A stretch of DNA of 64,000 nucleotides from Saprospiraceae bacterium (GTDB taxonomy: Bacteria; Bacteroidota; Bacteroidia; Chitinophagales; Saprospiraceae): NCBI GenBank assembly GCA_016710265.1, contig JADJJL010000003.1, positions 790,609 to 854,608 on the forward strand. The letters are read 5' to 3'. Position numbers and translations under genes: made by a program. Shown here in pieces: positions 18,187 through 28,849 of the stretch (its first letter is position 1; each line of letters starts with the position of its first letter). Below the pieces are notes generated by a model, which was not told the DNA's origin, did no database searches, and saw nothing but the letters and a program-made list of their open reading frames with translations.

Positions 18187-20088
18187 ATGTTTGAGAGCTA
18201 CCAAATTCACTCAAGGGATCAATATGAAAAGGATTATAAAAATAGTCTGGAAGATCCTGAAAAATTTTGGGGCAATATTGCCGAGCATTTTGTTTGGCAA
18301 AAAAAATGGGATCAGGTTCTGGATTGGGAATTCAAAACACCCAGTGTTAAATGGTTTGATGGAGGATTATTAAACGTCAGTGAAAATTGTATTGATCGAT
18401 TTGTAAAAATAGATCCATCCAGAATTGCTTTGATTTGGGAAGCCAATGATCCCTCGGAATTGCCAAGGGAGATTAGTTATTTAGAATTACAAAATGAAGT
18501 GTGCAAGTATGCAAATATGCTTCAGTCACGGGGCGTTAAAAAATCTAATCGGGTCATCATTTATATGGGAATGGTACCGGAATTGGTATTTGCAGTTTTA
18601 GCCTGTGCAAGATTAGGGGCCATTCACTCAGTTATTTTTGCCGGATTTTCAGCCATTTCAATAAAAGACAGGATCGTGGATTGCGAAGCTACCCATATAA
18701 TAACTTGTGATGGAACCTTTCGTGGGGCAAAATGTATTGATCTAAAAAGTATTATTGATGAGGCAATTTTTGATTTAAGTTTTATAAAAAATGTATTTGT
18801 ATTGCAGAGGACCCGGCAAGAAGTCAAGATGGTAGAAGGTCGGGATGTTTGGATTCACGAGTTAATTGATCAACAGTCAGATTGGTTTGAACCAGTGGCA
18901 ATGTCATCGGAAGATCCATTGTTTATTTTGTATACTTCTGGATCGACCGGTAAGCCTAAAGGTGTGGTCCACAGCACTGCGGGTTATATGATCTGGGCCA
19001 ATTATACTTTCATCAATGTTTTTCAATATAAAACTGGTCAGATCCATTTTTGTACAGCAGATATTGGATGGATAACGGGGCATAGTTATATCATATATGG
19101 ACCCTTGTCAGCTGGAGCCGCTACTTTAATGTTTGAAGGGATCCCAACCTGGCCGAATGAAGAAAGGTTATGGCAAATCATTGATAAGCATCAGGTCAAT
19201 ATACTTTATACCGCACCCACAGCTATACGAAGTTTAATGGTGTATGGAGAGGACCCACCTTCACATTATTCATTGGAAAGTCTAAAAGTTTTGGGAACAG
19301 TAGGAGAGCCAATCAATGAAGAAGCATGGCATTGGTATGACCAAAATATAGGCAAATCACGCATTCCCATTGTGGATACATGGTGGCAGACAGAAACCGG
19401 AGGAATCATGATCTCAAACCTTGCAGGGATCACAGAATCCAAACCTACCTATGCAACACTTCCATTGCCTGGAGTATCTGCGGTGCTTAAAGATCAGGAA
19501 GGTAAAAATGTGATGGAAGCCCATCAACAATCTGCCTTATTTATTAATAAACCTTGGCCCGGCATCATTAGGACCACTTATCAAGACCATGCCCGATGTA
19601 AATTAAATTACTTCAGCCAAATTGAAAATATGTATTGTACGGGCGATGGTGCTTTTGTAGATGAAGAAAATAATTTTAGAATAATCGGTAGAATAGATGA
19701 TGTACTCAATGTTTCTGGTCATCGATTAGGTACAGCAGAACTTGAAAATGCGATTAATGAACACCCTTCTGTTATTGAAAGTGCGGTCGTAGGATATCCA
19801 CATGATCTAAAAGGTCAGGGAATTTACGCATTTATCATATGTCAAGATACAACAACAGACCATGATTTAATGACAGAAGAAATCCGGGAATTGGTACAAG
19901 CCATCATTGGGCCCATTGCCAAACCTGATAAGATTCAAATGGTCACTGGCCTTCCCAAAACAAGAAGTGGAAAAATTATGAGAAGAATCCTCCGTAAAAT
20001 TGCAGAAGGGGAAAAATCAAATTTTGGTGACTTGACTAGTTTGATTGACGCAAATGTGATTGATCAAATATTGGCCAACGCAAAATGA
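18187..20088 (+). CDS. acs: Acetyl-CoA synthetase (AMP-forming)
   Basis: 633-residue cytoplasmic enzyme that converts acetate, ATP and CoA to acetyl-CoA through acetyl-AMP. Family signatures are complete: N-terminal ACS domain (FWGNIAEHFVWQKKWDQVLDW), A3 loop YTSGSTGKPKGVVHS, GWITGHSYIIYGPL, A5 DTWWQTETGG, the hinge/A8 RIDDVLNVSGHRL and A10 RSGKIMRRI. The lysine in A10 is the residue acetylated in other species to switch the enzyme off. WWQTETGG with tryptophan is the usual acetate-selective pocket. Single gene in its orientation, converging on a small membrane protein gene. Confidence 0.95.
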   Translation: MFESYQIHSRDQYEKDYKNSLEDPEKFWGNIAEHFVWQKKWDQVLDWEFKTPSVKWFDGGLLNVSENCIDRFVKIDPSRIALIWEANDPSELPREISYLELQNEVCKYANMLQSRGVKKSNRVIIYMGMVPELVFAVLACARLGAIHSVIFAGFSAISIKDRIVDCEATHIITCDGTFRGAKCIDLKSIIDEAIFDLSFIKNVFVLQRTRQEVKMVEGRDVWIHELIDQQSDWFEPVAMSSEDPLFILYTSGSTGKPKGVVHSTAGYMIWANYTFINVFQYKTGQIHFCTADIGWITGHSYIIYGPLSAGAATLMFEGIPTWPNEERLWQIIDKHQVNILYTAPTAIRSLMVYGEDPPSHYSLESLKVLGTVGEPINEEAWHWYDQNIGKSRIPIVDTWWQTETGGIMISNLAGITESKPTYATLPLPGVSAVLKDQEGKNVMEAHQQSALFINKPWPGIIRTTYQDHARCKLNYFSQIENMYCTGDGAFVDEENNFRIIGRIDDVLNVSGHRLGTAELENAINEHPSVIESAVVGYPHDLKGQGIYAFIICQDTTTDHDLMTEEIRELVQAIIGPIAKPDKIQMVTGLPKTRSGKIMRRILRKIAEGEKSNFGDLTSLIDANVIDQILANAK

Positions 20089-20147
20089 AATTTATTAAAA
20101 TTGGTTTGAAACTAGCAGTTCCCAATCACCAACACAAAGCTTAAAAA

Positions 20148-20561
20148 TCAATTGTTTTTTATCGTCAGTTTTCCCCCTAAGTAGGCCATTGGTAAATAAG
20201 CTACCAGGATATCTAGGGCACTAAACCATATAGGGGACGGCAGCATCACCACATTGATGATCCCTGCTACCAGAAAAAACACACCAATGAGCATGGCAAG
20301 TTTAAAATGGTTGTTTGCGGCTAAGTAGGCTGTTACCGCTGCACCTAAAAAAGTGCCAAGTGCGTGAGCCAGGAATGGCATTAGAAAATGCTTTGGTTCG
20401 AAGAGCTGCATGCTAGATTTTAGACCTTCCATGGTTGTAATATCCGCACCATCTGGAGGAGGAATGATGGAGCCACTTACCTTATGGATGAGCATGATTA
20501 AAATATTTCCCGAAACCAATCCTGCTATGACTGCAAGAATATTTCTTAAAATTGGATTCAT
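20148..20561 (-). CDS. Small integral membrane protein, unknown function
   Basis: 137 residues with four hydrophobic segments (about 8-28, 62-82, 88-108 and 113-130). Distinctive features are the early IPPPDGADITTMEGLKSSM loop and a glycine-alanine-rich helix pair (LAHALGTFLGAAVTAYLA). Similar four-helix proteins occur widely in Bacteroidota without a known role. No operon partner: acs converges on it and a long low-complexity stretch lies upstream. Initiated at ATG 20561. Confidence 0.7.
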   Translation of the reverse strand: MNPILRNILAVIAGLVSGNILIMLIHKVSGSIIPPPDGADITTMEGLKSSMQLFEPKHFLMPFLAHALGTFLGAAVTAYLAANNHFKLAMLIGVFFLVAGIINVVMLPSPIWFSALDILVAYLPMAYLGGKLTIKNN

Positions 20562-20756
20562 AATTTTGGTTTTATTTGTTTGTTTGAAAAAGTATTTAAA
20601 CTTTATTTTTATTCATTAGAAATTTTGACTTAAATTCCAAAATAAATTAAAAAAAACTATTTAGGTAAATTGCCTATTTTATTTGATTTTTTTTATAAAT
20701 ATAATATTTGGATTTAATCACACTTTAAAAATTTGATAAATTCACTAAACCAATAA

Positions 20757-21260
<504 letters not shown>

Positions 21261-21532
21261 TAAAAAGACCTTTCCAGACACATTAATTATCAGAGATGGA
21301 GTTTTTAAAGCATATGTTTTTTAGAATTTGTGAATTAGAAATGTAAATCTGATAAAAAGTCCATTTAATAGCATTCAACCTTTACTATGGAATAATGATC
21401 GAATCTATTATTAAAAAGAATATAATTGGTCAATTTATTGAATTGTGACCAATGTTACACTTTTAATGCCTTATTGGGAGAAATGAAACCAACTGATCAT
21501 AAGATATGTTTATTACTTGAAAATCAGAAAAA

Positions 21533-21841
21533 ATGAAAAAGAGCTTTTCCGAAATTATTAGTGATGAAAAACCTGTTTTGATAGATTTTTTTGCAGAATG
21601 GTGTGGTCCTTGCAAAATGATGGCACCCGTACTTCATCAACTAAAAAATAAGTTGGGGGATGAAATTTCCATTCTAAAAATTGACGTAGATAAAAATCCG
21701 GCTCTTTCAGAAACCTATGCTATAAGGTCCGTCCCTACACTCATGCTTTTCCAAAATGGAAAGACTTTGTGGCGTCAATCCGGTGTACCAACGGCTGCAG
21801 AACTTGAGAAAGTAATCTCAATGCACCGTCAAAAGGTTTAA
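21533..21841 (+). CDS. trxA: Thioredoxin
   Basis: 102-residue cytoplasmic disulfide reductase with the canonical active site EWCGPCKMMAP (cysteines four apart), the preceding LIDFFAEW strand, the buried aspartate region KIDVDKNP and the cis-proline loop IRSVPTLMLFQNG. Full length and complete. It converges on the serine dehydratase gene with a 13-base gap and no visible terminator between them. Confidence 0.95.
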   Translation: MKKSFSEIISDEKPVLIDFFAEWCGPCKMMAPVLHQLKNKLGDEISILKIDVDKNPALSETYAIRSVPTLMLFQNGKTLWRQSGVPTAAELEKVISMHRQKV

Positions 21842-21854
21842 TATACTTTTTAGA

Positions 21855-23273
21855 TTAGCATTCCACAATATTCACCGGAATATGCAATGCAAGTCCTCCA
21901 TCAGCGGTTTCTTTGTATTTGTGGTTCATGTCAAAAGCAGTTTCTTTCATCGTCTTAATGACCGCATCGAGTGAAACCAAAGCTTTAGTAGGGTCAGATT
22001 CCATTGCAATTTGTGCAGCAGTGACTGCTTTGATAGCCCCCATGGTATTTCTTTCAATACAGGGTACCTGCACCAAACCTCCGATAGGATCGCAAGTCAT
22101 GCCCAGATGATGTTCCATGGCTATTTCTGCGGCCATCATGCATTGTTCGAAACTTCCTCCCATCACTTCTGTCAAACCAGCTGCTGCCATGGCTGAAGAA
22201 ACACCAATCTCTGCCTGACAACCACCCATTGCGGCTGAAATAGTAGCCCCTTTTTTAAATAAGCTACCTATTTCTCCCGCTGTCAATAAGAATCGCACAA
22301 TATCTTCGTCACCTTTGTTTTGGTTAAAGCAAATATGGTACATCAATACTGCAGGTATAACACCAGCCGCACCATTGGTAGGTGCAGTCACAATTCTCCC
22401 AAACGAAGCGTTTTCTTCATTGACCGCAAGAGCAAAACAACTGAGCCAATTTAAAGTGCTTTTAAAATCGGTAGGATTGGTTTGAATTTTTTGAATGAAC
22501 AAATCCGGATTGGCAGGCATGCCATCCTTGAGAAGATTATCTGCCAATTTCTTAGCTCTTCTCTGCACTTTTAATCCGCCTGGGAGTTCGCCGGATTTAA
22601 GACAAGATTGATAAATACAATCTTTCATGACCTTCCATATTTTTAAAATTCCAGCATAGATTTGATCTTTGTTTTGTAAGGATAATTCATTTTGCAAAAC
22701 CAGTTGGGCAATGGAAATTTGCATTGAATTGCACCATTTTCTAATATCTTCTGCTGTATCAATAGGATAGGGCATATGTCTCACTTCTTCAAATTCTTTA
22801 TTACCTTCTTTGATAATAAAGCCTCCACCTATAGAATAATAAGTTTCGCTGATTGAATTTTCATCGACTAAGAAAGCGCGAATCGTCATTCCGTTGGCAT
22901 GTGCCGGAAGACTTTGATCTTTGTGAAAGAGTATATCTGTCTCTGGATTAAATGAAATGTTTTTTGAATTAGCGAGGTTGAGCTGATGTGAATTTTGAAC
23001 TTCTGTATATATTTTTTGTACCCAATCTACCGGAATAGATTCAGGATGATGGCCAGCAAGTCCCAAAATCACTGCTAAATCCGTTCCATGCCCCATACCT
23101 GTTTTGGCCAATGATCCAAATAATTCTACTTGAATTTTTTCAACACGATCGATTAAGTTTTGATGTTGGAGTGAATTTATAAAATCCAATGCAGCTTTCC
23201 AAGGTCCCATGGTATGAGAACTAGAAGGTCCAATACCTATTTTAAAAATATCAAAAACACTTATTCTTTCCAT
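21855..23273 (-). CDS. sdaA: L-serine dehydratase, iron-sulfur type
   Basis: 472-residue single-chain enzyme that deaminates L-serine to pyruvate and ammonia using a 4Fe-4S cluster. The N-terminal beta domain starts ISVFDIFKIGIGPSSSHTMG; the catalytic alpha domain has TAPTNGAAGVIPAVL, GGCQAEIGVSSAMAAAG, MTCDPIGGLVQVPCIERN and the C-terminal MNHKYKETADGGLA. The cysteines in GGCQAEIG, MTCDP and VPCIE are the usual cluster ligands. Full length. The gene upstream on the same strand is separated by a terminator, so it is probably monocistronic. Confidence 0.95.
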   Translation of the reverse strand: MERISVFDIFKIGIGPSSSHTMGPWKAALDFINSLQHQNLIDRVEKIQVELFGSLAKTGMGHGTDLAVILGLAGHHPESIPVDWVQKIYTEVQNSHQLNLANSKNISFNPETDILFHKDQSLPAHANGMTIRAFLVDENSISETYYSIGGGFIIKEGNKEFEEVRHMPYPIDTAEDIRKWCNSMQISIAQLVLQNELSLQNKDQIYAGILKIWKVMKDCIYQSCLKSGELPGGLKVQRRAKKLADNLLKDGMPANPDLFIQKIQTNPTDFKSTLNWLSCFALAVNEENASFGRIVTAPTNGAAGVIPAVLMYHICFNQNKGDEDIVRFLLTAGEIGSLFKKGATISAAMGGCQAEIGVSSAMAAAGLTEVMGGSFEQCMMAAEIAMEHHLGMTCDPIGGLVQVPCIERNTMGAIKAVTAAQIAMESDPTKALVSLDAVIKTMKETAFDMNHKYKETADGGLALHIPVNIVEC

Positions 23274-23330
23274 GTAATCATTTAGTAAATCAAGTGCAAA
23301 GCTAAATAGCTCAAGCTAAATATTGTAAAA

Positions 23331-23364
23331 ATAAAAAAGCCAGAAGATTGCTCCTCTGGCTTTT
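23331..23364 (-). terminator. Terminator after the six-repeat lipoprotein gene
   Basis: On the minus strand an imperfect stem GCCAGAGGAG / CTTCTGGC with a short loop is followed by six T and more AT-rich sequence. It lies 28 bases after the lipoprotein stop and separates that gene from sdaA. Confidence 0.75.
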
Positions 23365-23391
23365 ATTCTGATTAATATTGATTAATTCTTA

Positions 23392-24300
23392 TTAGCGCAT
23401 TTTACATTTTTCCTGAAGGCGTTTAAGTTCTTCAGCATTGTTCACTGTGATAATTTCACCAGTAGCAATCAATTTTACTTGGTAAGGATATTGAATTGAA
23501 GTTCTGTTAGCAGCTGTAGGTCTTGCATGCATCAGCTTGTTCAATTCTTCAATATTGTTTACAATGACTACATCACCATTTGACAATATTACATTTAATG
23601 GAAATTGTAATTCAAAGCAAGGTCTAGGTTTTGGATCGACCGGTTTGCGACCTGATTTACACAATTCCTGAAGTCTTTTAAAATCATCCTCATTAGAAAT
23701 GGTTAATACATCACCGTTTCTCAAAGTCACATTGTATGGAAAACTAAGCTTAGGTCTTTCTGTATTACCCGCAGCAATCCATCTTTTCATAAAAGCCTCA
23801 TGTGCTTCTTTGGATTCAATGGTGATTGTACTTCCATCATTCAATGTAAAAGTCACAGGGTAACTTAAAGTATAACAAAGATGGTTTTCTGGATTCGGAT
23901 TTACTCTGGTGCGGCAAGCTTTCAAAATTCTATCCAATGCTGCTTGATTTTCTACTGTTACTTGAGTTCCATTTCTAAGAATGACATCATAAGGATAGAG
24001 AATGTGTGGTCTTGGGGCTCTAGGACTGGTTGCAGCTTTGCGCATAATTTTGTCAAGTTCTTCTTGACTACCCACTCTAACAACGGTACCATCTGGTAAT
24101 TTTACACCAATTGGGAAGACCAATTTGTAACAAGGACCTTGCGCTTCATCTGGATCAAGTAAAGCAGTTGTTAATAAATCATTTTCACTAGACGATAATG
24201 CATCATTTGATAAAGATGTTTCGTCTTTCTGACAAGACCAAAGTCCTGCGAACAATAATCCTATGCTGAGGATTGATAAAAAATTTCTTACTGAATTCAT
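23392..24300 (-). CDS. Lipoprotein with six tandem about 45-residue repeats
   Basis: 302 residues. The lipoprotein signal ends GLWSC; then six copies of one motif follow: (C or H)-x-(L/I)-x-(F/Y)-P-hydrophobic-x-hydrophobic-x-L-x-(D/N)-G-x-x-hydrophobic-x-hydrophobic, then a short helix (EELxKLM or EDFKRLQELC). Odd copies begin with cysteine (CYKLVFP, CYTLSYP, CFELQFP) and even copies end with cysteine (LKACR, LQELCK, LQEKCK), giving three two-repeat units probably closed by one disulfide each. No known function; I did not match it to a named family. It is divergent from an ECF sigma/FecR/TonB-receptor set. Confidence 0.75.
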   Translation of the reverse strand: MNSVRNFLSILSIGLLFAGLWSCQKDETSLSNDALSSSENDLLTTALLDPDEAQGPCYKLVFPIGVKLPDGTVVRVGSQEELDKIMRKAATSPRAPRPHILYPYDVILRNGTQVTVENQAALDRILKACRTRVNPNPENHLCYTLSYPVTFTLNDGSTITIESKEAHEAFMKRWIAAGNTERPKLSFPYNVTLRNGDVLTISNEDDFKRLQELCKSGRKPVDPKPRPCFELQFPLNVILSNGDVVIVNNIEELNKLMHARPTAANRTSIQYPYQVKLIATGEIITVNNAEELKRLQEKCKMR

Positions 24301-24427
24301 AAAATTACGTTTTACTGATTAATAATAATGTTAGATACAATGGGATAAAGGAAGGAATATAAAAAATGTACTTGCCCGTGATAAAAAAAAATTCAAATTA
24401 GTATAAAAATAACCATTTTTGTGACTT

Positions 24428-25015
24428 GTGAAAAATGAAATAAATAGTTGGAATGAACTGAGAGAAGGCCATTCATCGGCACTTAGAGACATATACAATC
24501 AATTTTACAAACCCATGATGAATTATGGTTTGAGATTAACACCAAATAATGATTTGGTCCAAGATTGTATTCATGATTTATTTGCAGATTTATGGCGACT
24601 AAGAAGTGGACTTGGTGAAACGGATAGTGTTAGAAATTATCTTATAGGATCTCTTAGGAGAAGAATTTTAAAAAGTATCCAAGACAAATCGAATAAGCAC
24701 TCTGAACTTTCAGAACAATATGATAGGGAAGATGAGGATTCCAATTTTGAAATTTCATTAATACAAGACGAAACCAATCTAGAACTTAGTTTAAAGTTGC
24801 AAGCAGCCATTGGCACTCTATCCAAACGTCAACAAGAAGCCATTTATTTGAAATATTCTGAAGGGCTTGATTATGAGCAGATTTGCGAAACGATGGGACT
24901 TCAATACCAATCCGTTCGTAACCTAATTTCAACGGGAATATTGAGGATCAAGGAAAATTTGCTCATTTTATTGTTTATTGTTGATAACTTTTTGAGTACA
25001 TTTTTAAAATATTGA
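24428..25015 (+). CDS. ECF RNA polymerase sigma factor
   Basis: 195-residue sigma-70 family factor lacking region 3. Region 2 is visible as DIYNQFYKPMMNYGLRL...LVQDCIHDLFADLW (core binding and -10 recognition) and region 4 as LSKRQQEAIYLKYSEGLDYEQI (helix-turn-helix), with a hydrophobic C-terminal tail. The start is a GTG; no ATG fits better. It is followed 24 bases later by a FecR-type anti-sigma gene and then a TonB-dependent receptor, the standard cell-surface signalling order. The signal is probably the receptor's ligand. Confidence 0.9.
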   Translation: MKNEINSWNELREGHSSALRDIYNQFYKPMMNYGLRLTPNNDLVQDCIHDLFADLWRLRSGLGETDSVRNYLIGSLRRRILKSIQDKSNKHSELSEQYDREDEDSNFEISLIQDETNLELSLKLQAAIGTLSKRQQEAIYLKYSEGLDYEQICETMGLQYQSVRNLISTGILRIKENLLILLFIVDNFLSTFLKY

Positions 25016-25039
25016 GCTTTAACTAGCTAAGAAACCATC

Positions 25040-26023
25040 ATGAACAAGGATTATTCAAAATACAATTGGCAAAATTTAGTAGAGGACCAACAATTTTTAG
25101 ATTGGCTCCAAAACGATGTAAAGCCAATGCATCCAAATTGGATGGAATTATTTCAGCAGTATCCTGAGCTTAAAATCCAAGCAGACCAGGCCATTGAGTT
25201 TCTTAATCAGTTAAAATTTAAAGACCTCGCTCTTAACACCAAGGCTCAAACTATGCTTTGGGAAAGAATTGAGTCTTCTATTCAAATAGGCGAAAAAACC
25301 AATAAATTTAAACTTTTTGGCAATTATATATGGCCCTATGTGGCAGCTGCATCTATTTTATTGGTTATTTTATTTAAATCTGTTCTTTTTCCTACGGGAA
25401 ATGTAGATTTGAAAACTGATTTTGCACAAAAACTAGAAAAATCGCTACCCGATGGCTCCAAAATAGAAATGAATGCAGGAAGTACTTTGAGTTATGATGA
25501 ATCAACATTTAAAGAAAAACGATTATTAAAACTTGATGGAGAAGCTTATTTCTCCGTTCAAAAGGGCTCTGATTTTAGTGTTAATACAACTTCAGGTACC
25601 GTTAAAGTTTTGGGTACAGAATTTAATGTTTTTGATAGAGAGGGAAGGATGGAAGTGCATTGTTACTCCGGTCGGGTTTTGGTGCAGTTTAATAATTCTA
25701 AAGAAACATATATACTTCAAGCCGGTGAAAAAGTAAATAACTTTAACACTGAAACCACGAAACAAGAGTTTAGTACTTTGGAATTAAAAATGTGGAAGGA
25801 TGGATTTATTTATTATGAAAATGCGGATTTGACTGATGTGCTTCAGGAATTTAAAAGACAATATGATTTAAAAGATATAAATTTGTCTCAGGAATTGGGA
25901 AAATTGAAATATACCGGCTTTTTTAAAACCAATCAAAGGGAGGAAGCAATACAATCGATCAGTTTACCGATGCAATTAAATTTTGAGATTAAAGAAGGCA
26001 TTTTGACTGTAACTAAGAAGTAA
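25040..26023 (+). CDS. FecR-type anti-sigma factor
   Basis: 327-residue inner membrane regulator. The cytoplasmic N-terminal part (about 1-95) should bind the sigma factor. One transmembrane helix follows (about 98-116, YVAAASILLVILF), then the periplasmic FecR domain (LPDGSKIEMNAGSTLSYD, LDGEAYFSV, TTSGTVKVLGTEFNVF) and the DUF4974-like C-terminal domain (LTDVLQEFKRQYDLKDI). In the FecIR model the periplasmic part receives a signal from the TonB receptor's N-terminal domain and releases the sigma factor. The stop is directly abutted by the receptor's ATG. Confidence 0.92.
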   Translation: MNKDYSKYNWQNLVEDQQFLDWLQNDVKPMHPNWMELFQQYPELKIQADQAIEFLNQLKFKDLALNTKAQTMLWERIESSIQIGEKTNKFKLFGNYIWPYVAAASILLVILFKSVLFPTGNVDLKTDFAQKLEKSLPDGSKIEMNAGSTLSYDESTFKEKRLLKLDGEAYFSVQKGSDFSVNTTSGTVKVLGTEFNVFDREGRMEVHCYSGRVLVQFNNSKETYILQAGEKVNNFNTETTKQEFSTLELKMWKDGFIYYENADLTDVLQEFKRQYDLKDINLSQELGKLKYTGFFKTNQREEAIQSISLPMQLNFEIKEGILTVTKK

Positions 26024-28699
26024 ATGAAATGGGACATAGCTATTCGTACCAGCTTATGCTTGGTATTTAATTTAATTAGCTATTCATTTTTTGGCCAGCA
26101 GTCTATTGATTCAGTATCTCTGCAGAGCTTATTTTTAAAAGCGGAATCGCAATACAAAGTACATTTTGCCTATGACCCTGCATTGACCAATAAGAAACTT
26201 GCACCCTTATCTTTGTTACAAAAAGATTTGCCGGAATTCATTAATTCACTTAATGAGAGTAGCTTCATTCAATTTTTAAAACAGGATGAAAAACATTATT
26301 TGGTATTAATGAAGACTGATTTACAATCAAGTCAAGTATCCCTTACTTCCCAAAAAAAATTAATACAAGTTAATCAATCCGGATTTGTTTTTGATGCACT
26401 CAGCTCAGAATCACTGATCGGTGTAAGTGTTATTCTAATGCCCGACAGAATCCTTTTTAGTACGGATGAAAAGGGGCGATTTGAAATCAAACATCAAAGT
26501 TTATTCCAAAATCATTGGTTAGAAATCAGATATTTGGGCTACTATCCACAAAAGATTGATTGGCCTGTAATAAATAAGACATTTGAAATTAAATTGAGTC
26601 CTCAAATCGAAATGTTGGAAATGGTTACAATATCAGCATTAAAAAGTGAATTGAGCAAAGACCCAAACTTTGATTTTTCCAGTGGGTATCTTTTGACCAA
26701 AATTGGATCAAATCCAGCGTCGGTCTTTAGGGATCCATTCAGAAGTATACAACAATTGAGTGGTCTGAATGGAGCGAATGATTTAAGTTCAGGTTTACAA
26801 GTCCGAGGTGGAAACACAGAAGAAAATCTGATATTACTAGATGATTTGACACTTTATTCAGTCGATCATTTTTTTGGAGTCTTTAGCAATATTAATCCAT
26901 TTATGTTGGATAGTGTAGAAATTTACAAAAGTTATTTTCCTTCGACATTTGGTGGTAGAGCTTCTTCATTGATTAAGATGAAGACAGCCGTTTTTCCTAA
27001 GAAACTGATGATTAAGGCTGAGATTGGATTATTGAATTCTAATCTTTATTTACAAGTTCCAATATGGCAAAATAAAATAGATTTTATGTTTGCGGGAAGA
27101 ACGTCAACAACCAATTTGGGTGATTCTGATGCATTTGCAAATTTATTGCACACTGCTAATGCTAGTGCACTGAACATATCGAGGGATCAAAAGAGGTTTG
27201 TACCTGCAAATCCTGAATTTAAATTTAATGATGTCTATCTACGAATGAATCTTAGACCCTTAAATGGATGGACCATAAGTACTTCATATTTTAGATCTTT
27301 TGATAAGCTCATCACCAATTATCAAAATACCAGCAGTTATCCGAATTTAAGAGTTGTTGAAAATTTCAATGATACGGCATCATGGATCAATAGCGGAATT
27401 TCGATTTCTTCGAAAATGCAATGGTCTAAAAACTTTCACAGTACGATGGCATGGTCAAATTCTAATTTGAATGATCAACAAAAAATACTTGGTGTTATTA
27501 CCACTATACGAACAGATACACCAAGAACGAGAACCATTCAAGATTTGACTTTATTTAATAATCTTATGAATGTGTATCAATTTCGTTTTGACCATCATTT
27601 GAAATTAAATAAAAGCAGTCATCAACTTGGATTTGAGTGGAATCATTATGACAGCACAGTTTTTAGAAATGTGATCAACAGAGATGTTGTATTTTTTTTA
27701 AAATTGAAAAATGGAGATGACTTTAATCTATATTACCAGGGAGAATTTCAGTTTTTTAATAAAATAGTTTTTCACCCCGGATTAAGAATCGGTGGATATG
27801 AAAGAAGATCAACTCTGGATGTTTCTCCCAGAATGCATCTTCAATATTCATGGACAAAAAATTTTAGAACCTCAATAAGATGGGGAAAATATTATCAATA
27901 TTTGAGGCAGGTAGATTTTGAGGATCGATTTGGAAGGCCATTTTCAATTTGGATGCAATCGGATGAACGAATGTTTAATACATTGATTAGTGATCAATGG
28001 GAATTACAGAATATTTTCAGCATTTTTCAGTGGCAATTTAATTTTGAATTGTACTTTAAGAAGCTCAATGGAATTGCCGAGCAAGTTTATGGTATCCCGT
28101 TAACCATCCAAGACCCAACAGTTAGTCAACCACCATTGCCTCGTACGGTTATTTTTAACGGGACAGGACAGTCGTATGGTATTGATTTGTCGATTTACAG
28201 ATCGTATAAATATTATCAATTGGATGCATCGTGGTCATGGATTAATTCCACCGTTCAGTTTAGTCAAATTAACCAAGGGAATGCATATACCCAGGCCTTG
28301 GTCAGGCCACATCAATTTAAGTTATCTCAAACTTTTAAATATAGAAATTGGAGTCTACACATTTATGGAATTTACGGAAGTCCTCAGCCCTATGTAGATT
28401 TATTGTTGGTTGGTGACCGAGAGCGGAATGTGAGGTCTATTAAAGAAGTTCAGCAAATTTTGCCGGAATATGTTAGAATTGATTTAGATTTAAGTTATAA
28501 GTACCGAATGAATAAATCCTGTATTACGGCAGGAATTGGCATTTTAAATTTAGAAGATCGAAACAATGTAAAATACATTCAATATGTTTTTCGTGTTCCT
28601 GTTCAGGTTTCCAACAGACCGAATCAAACACAGATTGCGGGTTCTGAAGTAACATTATTGCGAAGGACTTTAAATCTTTATATCAATTATGAGTTTTAA
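26024..28699 (+). CDS. TonB-dependent outer membrane receptor with signalling N-terminus
   Basis: 891-residue outer membrane transporter. Signal peptide to FFGQQ, then an STN-like secretin/TonB short N-terminal domain (about 30-95), a carboxypeptidase-regulatory-like domain (about 120-190, GFVFDALSSESLIGVSV), a plug (about 225-310, with RSIQQLSGLNGANDLSSGLQVRGG) and a beta barrel to the C-terminal phenylalanine of NYEF. The STN-like domain plus the sigma/FecR pair directly upstream make it a transducing receptor. The substrate cannot be told; no SusD-like partner follows, which argues against a standard glycan-utilisation pair. Confidence 0.88.
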   Translation: MKWDIAIRTSLCLVFNLISYSFFGQQSIDSVSLQSLFLKAESQYKVHFAYDPALTNKKLAPLSLLQKDLPEFINSLNESSFIQFLKQDEKHYLVLMKTDLQSSQVSLTSQKKLIQVNQSGFVFDALSSESLIGVSVILMPDRILFSTDEKGRFEIKHQSLFQNHWLEIRYLGYYPQKIDWPVINKTFEIKLSPQIEMLEMVTISALKSELSKDPNFDFSSGYLLTKIGSNPASVFRDPFRSIQQLSGLNGANDLSSGLQVRGGNTEENLILLDDLTLYSVDHFFGVFSNINPFMLDSVEIYKSYFPSTFGGRASSLIKMKTAVFPKKLMIKAEIGLLNSNLYLQVPIWQNKIDFMFAGRTSTTNLGDSDAFANLLHTANASALNISRDQKRFVPANPEFKFNDVYLRMNLRPLNGWTISTSYFRSFDKLITNYQNTSSYPNLRVVENFNDTASWINSGISISSKMQWSKNFHSTMAWSNSNLNDQQKILGVITTIRTDTPRTRTIQDLTLFNNLMNVYQFRFDHHLKLNKSSHQLGFEWNHYDSTVFRNVINRDVVFFLKLKNGDDFNLYYQGEFQFFNKIVFHPGLRIGGYERRSTLDVSPRMHLQYSWTKNFRTSIRWGKYYQYLRQVDFEDRFGRPFSIWMQSDERMFNTLISDQWELQNIFSIFQWQFNFELYFKKLNGIAEQVYGIPLTIQDPTVSQPPLPRTVIFNGTGQSYGIDLSIYRSYKYYQLDASWSWINSTVQFSQINQGNAYTQALVRPHQFKLSQTFKYRNWSLHIYGIYGSPQPYVDLLLVGDRERNVRSIKEVQQILPEYVRIDLDLSYKYRMNKSCITAGIGILNLEDRNNVKYIQYVFRVPVQVSNRPNQTQIAGSEVTLLRRTLNLYINYEF

Positions 28700-28849
28700 T
28701 TTCAAATGAACTACATAATTTAAACATTGGGAAAATCTAAAAATCTCTATTACAAATTTGTCAAAATTTGCGTTTTTTAATGACATTCATAGAAGTTAAT
28801 TTCCGCCAAGAAGTGATGAATTCTGGTTTTCTATATTAGCAAGTTATAC

